A DNA stretch of 6,118 nt from contig DJFY01000134.1 in NCBI GenBank assembly GCA_002431545.1, positions 2,196 to 8,313 of the forward strand. The letters run 5' to 3'. The notes beneath the pieces were generated by a model that saw only the letters and a program-made list of their open reading frames with translations, did not search any database and was not told where the DNA came from. Below, piece by piece: positions 1 through 4,870 of the stretch. Position 1 is the first letter of the stretch, and each line of letters starts with the position of its first letter. The translations under genes were made by a program, and so were the position numbers. The DNA comes from Cellvibrionales bacterium UBA5860. Its GTDB lineage: Bacteria; Pseudomonadota; Gammaproteobacteria; Pseudomonadales; Porticoccaceae.

Positions 1-10
1 GGAATAACAA

Positions 11-1564
11 ATGGATACGCTAGCCCTCTTCGCCCTACGTTTCCTTGAAATCAGCGCTCTGCTGTTTGTTTGTCTGATTGGCATTACCGTGCTGGCGTTG
101 ATTTACATGTACTTTGTCGACAAGTCCCAGACCCGGCACGCGATACGGCGAAATTACCCGATTATCGGCCGCCTTCGCTACCTGTTCGAGGATATGGGGC
201 GTTACTTCAGGCAATATTTTTACGCTCAGGACAGGGAGGAACTACCCTTCAATCGCGCCCAGCGCAACTGGGTCTACCGCGCCGCAAAAAACGTCGATTC
301 TACCGTCGCCTTTGGCTCGACCCAGCCGCTAAACCAGCCTGGCGAAGTGATCTTTCTCAACTGCCTGTTTCCCACACTGAAAGACGATGCGGTGCCAGCT
401 TCCGCTGTCACCTTCGGCGAGGGCGTCGCGGCAAACCCCTACTCCACCGATGCTATTTTTAATATATCGGGCGTCAGCTTCGGTGCGCTCTCCGTTCCTG
501 CCATCAAAGCTTTATCCCGGGGCGCGAAAAAAGCCGGCATCTGGCTCAATACCGGCGAGGGCGCATTATCTGCCTTTCACCTGGAGGGCGACTGTGACCT
601 GATATTTCAAATCGGCACCGCCAAATACGGTGTTAGGGATGACTCCGGGCGTCTATCCGACGATAAGTTGCGCGAACTGGCGGCGCTCCCGCAAATCAAA
701 ATGTTCGAAATCAAGTTAAGTCAGGGCGCCAAGCCTGGTAAGGGTGGTATTTTGCCTGGCGAAAAAGTCACAGAGTTGATAGCCCACACCCGGGGTATCC
801 CCGTTGGCGTCGATTCCATCAGCCCGAACGGCCATGCGGAAATTCGCACCATCGATGACCTGCTGGACATGATCGTGCGCGTGCGGAAAGTCACGGGAAA
901 ACCCACCGGCTTCAAGGTGGTCATTGGCGAGAGCGAGTGGCTCGACGATCTCTGCCAGGCCATTCACCGCCGGGGGCTAAATGATGCCCCTGACTTTATC
1001 GCCATCGACAGTGGCGACGGTGGCACCGGCGCTGCGCCGCAAAGCCTGATGGATTATATGGGCTTACCGATCAAGCGCAGCCTGCCCCTGGTCGTCGACA
1101 AACTGGTTGAATACGGTCTCCGCCCGCGCGTCAGGGTCATCGCCTCCGGCAAGCTGATCAACCCAAGCGGCGTGGCCTGGGCTTTGTGTATGGGTGCGGA
1201 TTTCGTTACCTCGGCGCGGGGTTTTATGTTCGCCCTGGGTTGTATTCAAGCCATGCAGTGCAATAAAAACACCTGTCCCACCGGCATCACCACTCACGAC
1301 CCGGATCTACAGCGCGGCCTGGTAGTCGTCGACAAGGCGGAACGCGTGGCCAATCTCGCGCGGAACATGGCCTACGAAGTCGGTATTATCGCCCACGCCT
1401 GCGGCGTGAAAGAACCTCGCGCTCTGACGCGAAACCACGCGCAGATTATCGATGCCCAGGGTTTGCCCCAGCCAATTACAGATATATTCCCGCACGCGGT
1501 CACGCGTAAAGAGTTTGCCGCATTCGAAGACACACCGAGAACGACGACTGAAGCGGCGGGCTGA
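11..1564 (+). CDS. FMN-binding glutamate synthase family protein, membrane-anchored, single synthase domain
   Basis: 517 aa. It matches the FMN/iron-sulfur synthase domain of the glutamate synthase large subunit (GltB), which makes glutamate from 2-oxoglutarate and ammonia. Residues 14-35 are a hydrophobic helix (ALLFVCLIGITVLALIYMYF core) followed by a basic stretch, so the enzyme is probably anchored with its catalytic domain in the cytoplasm. The synthase domain runs from about residue 90 to 480. It has GVSFGALS (about 155), an SPNGHAEI segment, the FMN-phosphate-type motif GDGGTGAAP (335-343), and C411, C417 and C422 in the C-x5-C-x4-C spacing of the 3Fe-4S cluster of GltB, ending in TCPTGI. 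The N-terminal Cys-nucleophile glutaminase domain and the C-terminal GXGXG domain of full GltB (about 1500 aa) are absent, and no gltD lies in the window. The ATG at 11 follows GGAATAACAA, whose GGA may be part of a Shine-Dalgarno sequence cut by the window edge. The fold assignment is firm. The substrate and electron donor are unknown, and true glutamate synthesis is only inferred. Confidence 0.9.
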   Translation: MDTLALFALRFLEISALLFVCLIGITVLALIYMYFVDKSQTRHAIRRNYPIIGRLRYLFEDMGRYFRQYFYAQDREELPFNRAQRNWVYRAAKNVDSTVAFGSTQPLNQPGEVIFLNCLFPTLKDDAVPASAVTFGEGVAANPYSTDAIFNISGVSFGALSVPAIKALSRGAKKAGIWLNTGEGALSAFHLEGDCDLIFQIGTAKYGVRDDSGRLSDDKLRELAALPQIKMFEIKLSQGAKPGKGGILPGEKVTELIAHTRGIPVGVDSISPNGHAEIRTIDDLLDMIVRVRKVTGKPTGFKVVIGESEWLDDLCQAIHRRGLNDAPDFIAIDSGDGGTGAAPQSLMDYMGLPIKRSLPLVVDKLVEYGLRPRVRVIASGKLINPSGVAWALCMGADFVTSARGFMFALGCIQAMQCNKNTCPTGITTHDPDLQRGLVVVDKAERVANLARNMAYEVGIIAHACGVKEPRALTRNHAQIIDAQGLPQPITDIFPHAVTRKEFAAFEDTPRTTTEAAG

Positions 1565-1622
1565 ATCAGCACACAAATCAGTCGACACTCAATCAGTTTA
1601 ATTTGAAAGCGGCGTAACACCC
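1565..1622. other. Convergent intergenic gap
   Basis: This gap separates the ends of the glutamate-synthase-like gene (plus) and the acyl-CoA dehydrogenase gene (minus). It contains three short copies of AATCAG (starting at 1564, 1576 and 1591). I see no GC-rich hairpin with a T-run on either strand, so no bidirectional intrinsic terminator can be supported here. Confidence 0.6.
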
Positions 1623-2834
1623 TTATCGCGCAGCGGCATTGAGTTTGGGTTTCGGCTCCCGCGGCATGCCGAGACCTCTCTCAGCGATGATGTTTTTCTG
1701 GATCTGGGAAGTACCGCCGCCGATGATAAGGCCCAGGCTATACATGTAGTTGTATTGCCACATGCCTTCGCGTCTCAGATAAGCGCTGTCGCCGTAAAGT
1801 ACGCCCGCCTCGCCCAGGATATCAATTGCCGTTTCCGCGATCTCATTGTTTAGGATCGTCGCGTTGAGCTTGACGATCAATCGCGCAACACCGGGGTCTT
1901 CGCCTTTCAAATTACAGGTCAGCACGCGCAGCGAGTTATATTGCATGGCCTTGACGCGAGCCTGCAGACGCAGCACCCGGTCGCGATAGACCGGGTTTTC
2001 GATCAGCGCTTCGCCATTGACGGTCTCTGTCCGCAAGCAATCGATAAGACCGAGCAACTGGCGCGCCGTGCGATCCGGATCCCCAAGCATACCCCGCTCG
2101 TGTTTAAGTGTGGCATTGGCCACCTGCCAACCTTCGCCACGGCGGCCGACAATCTGATCCCGCTTGAGGCGAACGTCGGTAAAGAACACCTCGTTAAACT
2201 CCGGCTCGCCGGTCATGGACACCAGCGGCCTGATCTCAATACCCGGCGAGTCCATGGGCAGCAGCAGATAGCTGATACCGTGGTGTTTTGGCGCATCGGG
2301 TTCAGTGCGTACCAACACGAACATCATGTCCGTCACCTGCGCCGATGACGTCCATATCTTGTGTCCATTAATGATGAAATCATCGCCATCTTCGGTCGCA
2401 CTGGTACGCAGGGAGGCGAGGTCGCTACCGGCACCGGGTTCGGAATATCCCTGACACCACATGATGTCGCCACGCAAAGTCGGCGCGATCCAGCGCTGGC
2501 GTTGCTCTTCCGTACCCAGTTCAAGGAGCGTCGGCACCAACATGGTCACGCCCTGGTTTGCCAGACCCCGATGCAAACCCGCTTTATTCAGCTCTTCAGC
2601 AATGATGACGGTTTTTAGAATATCGGGCTCGGCGCCATAGCCACCGTATTCCCGGGGAATGATGCGTGCCGCATAACCCTGTTCAATCAACAGGGCCTGC
2701 CAGTCCTTCATCTGCTGGGAGGGTCGGCTGACGCCACCGCCACTACGCGGTGGCGAGCGATGGCCGTGCGCTTCGACAAAAGCCCGCACTTCGTTTTGAA
2801 AGTCTTTGTACTGCGGAGAATATTCTAGATCCAT
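1623..2834 (-). CDS. Acyl-CoA dehydrogenase family protein
   Basis: 403 aa, the normal length for the family. These FAD enzymes introduce the alpha-beta double bond into acyl-CoA thioesters and pass electrons to ETF. The domains are in the usual order: N-terminal helices (about 1-120), a middle beta domain opening with the FAD/substrate motif GYSEPGAGSDLAS (129-141) and containing KIWTSSAQVTD (159-169), then the C-terminal helical domain ending in GGGTSQIQKNIIAERGLG (372-389). In MCAD-type enzymes the catalytic Glu sits in YEGTSQIQ. Here that position is G373, so the base must lie elsewhere. E246 in LKHERGML is in the region where isovaleryl-CoA and long-chain acyl-CoA dehydrogenases carry theirs (inference). 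The ATG follows an AGGG-like ribosome site at about 8 nt. The gene lies 84 nt downstream of the Nudix gene on the same strand, probably in one transcript. The exact substrate (fatty, branched or steroid-like acyl-CoA) cannot be read from the sequence. Confidence 0.93.
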   Translation of the reverse strand: MDLEYSPQYKDFQNEVRAFVEAHGHRSPPRSGGGVSRPSQQMKDWQALLIEQGYAARIIPREYGGYGAEPDILKTVIIAEELNKAGLHRGLANQGVTMLVPTLLELGTEEQRQRWIAPTLRGDIMWCQGYSEPGAGSDLASLRTSATEDGDDFIINGHKIWTSSAQVTDMMFVLVRTEPDAPKHHGISYLLLPMDSPGIEIRPLVSMTGEPEFNEVFFTDVRLKRDQIVGRRGEGWQVANATLKHERGMLGDPDRTARQLLGLIDCLRTETVNGEALIENPVYRDRVLRLQARVKAMQYNSLRVLTCNLKGEDPGVARLIVKLNATILNNEIAETAIDILGEAGVLYGDSAYLRREGMWQYNYMYSLGLIIGGGTSQIQKNIIAERGLGMPREPKPKLNAAAR

Positions 2835-2848
2835 AAAATGCCCTAACC

Positions 2849-2877
2849 GCAGGTGATTCCTGCTTCAGTACCGTACT
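2849..2877. repeat. Two short inverted repeats between the Nudix and acyl-CoA dehydrogenase genes
   Basis: GCAGG-TGATT-CCTGC (2849-2863) and AGTAC-C-GTACT (2867-2877) are perfect 5-bp inverted repeats, 15 to 43 nt upstream of the dehydrogenase ATG on the minus strand. Neither is followed by a T-run on either strand, so they are not intrinsic terminators. They could be a small operator or mRNA structure, or they could be chance. Short palindromes of this size are common. Confidence 0.2.
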
Positions 2878-2918
2878 CGCCCGGCACTCACCCCTGAAGA
2901 GTCACCCGCCGCGACGTT

Positions 2919-3677
2919 TCAATATTGTTCGATGGTGTTTTCAAAAATAAAGCCGTCTTTCGCCATCACCAGGCGGTGGCGCTCGCCGGCAATGCCCGCG
3001 TCCCAGGCTTCATAACCGGCATCGCCATGCCAGAGGGCGACACGGTGACCCTGTTCGGTTTTACCGAGGTGAGTCTCGTATATCTTTGGCGAAACCTTAT
3101 CGAAATGAGCCAGCAACTCGGTAGAGGAAGCGCGGCTTGCCAGGTAATGCAAGGTCACCCAGGTGGGCGGCACGAAGTCGATCTGGCGCGCCGAGTGCAA
3201 CTCTATAGCCTCCGCGGGATTAATCCAGCGATGGTCGTGAATTTCTCCGCCATCGATAACAATCTCCTGGCCATACGGCATGTGGGCGGCAAAAAACCAC
3301 GTGGTAAATCGCTTGGGCGTAATCGGTGGCGGCGTCCAGTGGGAAAACCAGATGAAATCTTCGGGATCCAGATCGACACCTGCCTCTTCGTTGGCCTCGC
3401 GCGCCGCGGCTCGGCGCGCAGCAGCAGTGCGGTCGTCGCTGTCTCCATAATCGGCATCGTCGATTCGACCACCGGGGAATACCCACATACCACCGAACCC
3501 GATATCCTTATTCTTGCGCAACATCAGGGTCTCCACACCCTTGTCTCCGTCGCGCAACAAGACCACGGTCGCCGCGGGGATAGGTGGCTCAGTAATGGGC
3601 TTGCCCTCTCCCGGCTTGCGCAGATCGCCGTAAGGGTCGCTCTTGTGCTTGCTCAATTTATTATTTTCCCTGTCCAT
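2919..3677 (-). CDS. Nudix hydrolase, NUDT19-like (possible acyl-CoA/CoA diphosphatase)
   Basis: 252 aa from the ATG at 3677. Nudix enzymes hydrolyse nucleoside diphosphates linked to another group, using metal ions held by the Nudix box. The domain starts at about residue 34 (PAATVVLLRDG). GGMWVFPGGRIDD (62-74) leads into the box, and the helix REANEEAGV (93-101) supplies the metal-binding Glu residues E94, E97 and E98. Between G70 and R93 there are 9 residues more than in the canonical GX5EX7REUXEEXGU box, an acidic and Ala/Arg-rich insert (DYGDSDDRTAAARR). An enlarged box, the length, and the C-terminal DAGYEAW...ERHRLVM region resemble the NUDT19-type group, whose mammalian member cleaves CoA and acyl-CoA. 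The acyl-CoA dehydrogenase downstream fits that substrate, but this is inference. An in-frame GTG start at 3737 is possible, but it would lie upstream of the candidate promoter and would add a non-conserved 20-residue leader. No strong Shine-Dalgarno sequence is seen; the best is a weak GAAAAG. Confidence 0.88.
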   Translation of the reverse strand: MDRENNKLSKHKSDPYGDLRKPGEGKPITEPPIPAATVVLLRDGDKGVETLMLRKNKDIGFGGMWVFPGGRIDDADYGDSDDRTAAARRAAAREANEEAGVDLDPEDFIWFSHWTPPPITPKRFTTWFFAAHMPYGQEIVIDGGEIHDHRWINPAEAIELHSARQIDFVPPTWVTLHYLASRASSTELLAHFDKVSPKIYETHLGKTEQGHRVALWHGDAGYEAWDAGIAGERHRLVMAKDGFIFENTIEQY

Positions 3678-3704
3678 TAGAAACTTTTCATTGCATCCGC
3701 TAGT

Positions 3705-3732
3705 AGTGTAACTTACCCGGCTTTGATCGCAA
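3705..3732 (-). promoter_or_regulatory. Candidate sigma-70 promoter for the Nudix gene
   Basis: Read on the minus strand, TTGCGA (plus 3727-3732) and TACACT (plus 3705-3710) are separated by 16 nt, and each matches 4 of 6 consensus positions. Transcription would start near 3697, leaving a leader of about 20 nt before the ATG at 3677. The site lies in the 118-nt divergent region shared with xth. If real, it rules out the upstream GTG start and would drive the Nudix-dehydrogenase pair. Weak motif evidence only. Confidence 0.35.
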
Positions 3733-3795
3733 TACACACCGAGCTACGACCTGCTCCGTCGGCCGATAAGCGTGGCAAATCACAGAGACAACATC

Positions 3796-4560
3796 ATGCG
3801 TTTGGTTTCCTGGAACGTAAACGGTATCCGCGCCGTAATGAAAAAGGGTTTCGCCGATTTCCTGGCGCAACTGGATGCGGACATAATCTGCCTGCAAGAG
3901 ACGAAAGCGCAGGACGACCAGGTGGTTGAAGCGCTTGCCAGCATCGACCACTACCAGGTCTCCTGCAATTCCGCAGAACGCAAAGGCTACTCCGGCACCG
4001 CCATACTGAGTCGAACGGCGCCTGCTTCCGTTACCTTTGATATGGGCGTGCTCGAGCACGACCAGGAGGGCCGGGTTATCGCTGCGGAATTCGATAACTA
4101 TTATCTGGTCACCGTATACACACCCAATTCCGGCGCGGAACTCCGGCGTCTCGAATACCGCCAGCAATGGGATGCGGACTTTCTCTCGTATATCAAAAGA
4201 CTTGAGGAGCACAAACCGGTTGTACTGTGCGGCGATCTCAATGTCGCCCACAGGGAAATCGACATCGCGCGCCCCAAACCCAATTACAACAAGACTGCAG
4301 GCTATACCCAGGTGGAAATCGACGGTATGGATAATCTCATTAACGCAGGCTTTGTCGATACCTACCGCTGGCAACATCCCGACACGGTGAAATATAGCTG
4401 GTGGAGTTTCCGCGCTGGTGCCCGCGCTAAAAATATCGGCTGGCGGATTGACTACTTCCTGGTCTCGCAAGCTCTCGCCGAACGTATTCACCACACGGAT
4501 ATCCTCAACGAGGTCATGGGTTCCGACCACTGCCCCGTCGTGCTTGAACTCGAAACCTGA
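3796..4560 (+). CDS. xth: Exodeoxyribonuclease III / AP endonuclease (ExoA/APE1-like subtype)
   Basis: 254 aa, normal for the family. It cuts DNA 5' of abasic sites and removes 3'-blocking groups in base-excision repair, acting in the cytoplasm with Mg2+. It is a single endonuclease/exonuclease/phosphatase domain with all the active-site residues: N8 (SWNVNGIRA), E35 (LQETKAQ), Y108 (YTPNSG), D147 and N149 (GDLNVAHREID), D219 (GWRIDYFL), and D244/H245 (GSDHCPV). The segments AHREIDI, TAGYTQVE and ARAKNIGWRIDYFL follow human APE1 and bacterial ExoA rather than E. coli XthA, so this is the APE1-like branch (family knowledge). I chose the ATG at 3796 because homologues begin M-[RK]-[LI]-V-S-W-N. 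A GTG at 3772 is in frame but would add a non-conserved 8-residue leader. The ribosome site is weak (AGAGA). It is divergent from the Nudix gene, and a 310-nt gap separates it from pilU, so it is probably monocistronic. Confidence 0.96.
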   Translation: MRLVSWNVNGIRAVMKKGFADFLAQLDADIICLQETKAQDDQVVEALASIDHYQVSCNSAERKGYSGTAILSRTAPASVTFDMGVLEHDQEGRVIAAEFDNYYLVTVYTPNSGAELRRLEYRQQWDADFLSYIKRLEEHKPVVLCGDLNVAHREIDIARPKPNYNKTAGYTQVEIDGMDNLINAGFVDTYRWQHPDTVKYSWWSFRAGARAKNIGWRIDYFLVSQALAERIHHTDILNEVMGSDHCPVVLELET

Positions 4561-4702
4561 CGACGGCTCAACCGTGCAAGCTCACGACACAAGTGCCCCC
4601 GCCTGCGTAACATTCGCTACTAGAGCCTAGGGCCGTTCCAAAGCAGAAACCGGGCACATTCCGCGCCCCAGCCGCAACTTTTGATAAGTCTGGCAAAAGC
4701 AC

Positions 4703-4718
4703 TGTGTCGCTGTTCACA
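4703..4718. promoter_or_regulatory. CRP/Vfr-like binding site upstream of pilU
   Basis: TGTGT-CGCTGT-TCACA matches the CRP core TGTGA-N6-TCACA at 9 of 10 positions, and the right half is perfect. In pseudomonads the CRP homologue Vfr controls type IV pilus and twitching genes, so the position before pilU is sensible. The palindrome centre (4710.5) is about 60 nt upstream of a start site placed just after a weak -10-like TAAATT (4759-4764), which fits class I CRP spacing. The matching -35 is poor, as is common at CRP-dependent promoters. No experiment is implied; a single match can arise by chance. Confidence 0.42.
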
Positions 4719-4859
4719 CTATCCCTTTCTCCATCTGTCTCCAGAAAATTTTTCTTGATAAATTAAAAGCCTAATCAGGCGCTTATCCCGCATTTGAAAT
4801 TTTTATTTTAAGTTGGCCGCTGCATCAAGTGCCGATGACGACCAACGTGTATTCGACCT

Positions 4860-4865
4860 GGAGGA
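4860..4865 (+). promoter_or_regulatory. Strong Shine-Dalgarno sequence of pilU
   Basis: GGAGGA ends 5 nt before the ATG at 4871. This fixes that start over the second in-frame ATG at 4880, and the resulting N-terminus (MEFMDLLRLIV) aligns with the MEFEKLLRLMV start of pseudomonad PilU as I recall it. Confidence 0.85.
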
Positions 4866-4870
4866 AACCC

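Larger units (their letters stand above)
4561..4870. other. Non-coding region between xth and pilU
   Basis: 310 nt with no supportable gene on either strand. A small hairpin ACGG-CTCAA-CCGT follows the xth stop (about 4562-4574) but has no T-run, so no intrinsic terminator is called. The middle holds a CRP/Vfr-like palindrome (4703-4718). Next comes an AT-rich stretch (about 4743-4812) containing TTGATAAATT (4755-4764), a plausible place for the pilU promoter, and a 4-bp hairpin GCCT-AATC-AGGC (4769-4780). The region ends in the pilU Shine-Dalgarno sequence. The long leader is consistent with regulated expression of pilU. Confidence 0.6.

Noticed and set aside
1564..1596. Three AATCAG copies after the first gene
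   Set aside because: The copies are only 6 nt long with unequal spacing (12 and 15 nt), which is within chance. There is no attachment-site or iteron context.
2925..3680. Long open frame on the plus strand opposite the Nudix gene (251 codons)
   Set aside because: The minus strand carries the Nudix box and a complete domain. The antisense translation shows no domain and begins with no clear ribosome site.
3735..3737. GTG start for the Nudix gene giving 272 aa
   Set aside because: The added 20 residues show no family resemblance, and the start would lie upstream of the best promoter candidate. The ATG at 3677 is preferred, although its ribosome site is weak.
3772..3774. GTG start for xth
   Set aside because: It adds an 8-residue leader, whereas family members start directly at M-[RK]-[LI]-V-S-W-N. 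There is no better ribosome site there.
3700..4530. Long open frame on the minus strand opposite xth (276 codons)
   Set aside because: The plus strand encodes a full set of AP endonuclease catalytic motifs over the same bases. The antisense product has no recognisable motif and would run through the Nudix promoter region, so it is a shadow of the codon bias.
4689..4710. Possible sigma-54 promoter beginning TGGCA upstream of pilU
   Set aside because: No GC dinucleotide falls at the required spacing (10 nt after the GG), so the -24/-12 pattern is not met.
4769..4780. GCCT-AATC-AGGC hairpin followed, on the minus strand, by TTTTAATTT: possible terminator
   Set aside because: The stem is only 4 bp, and there is no minus-strand gene upstream for it to terminate. 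On the plus strand it has no T-run.
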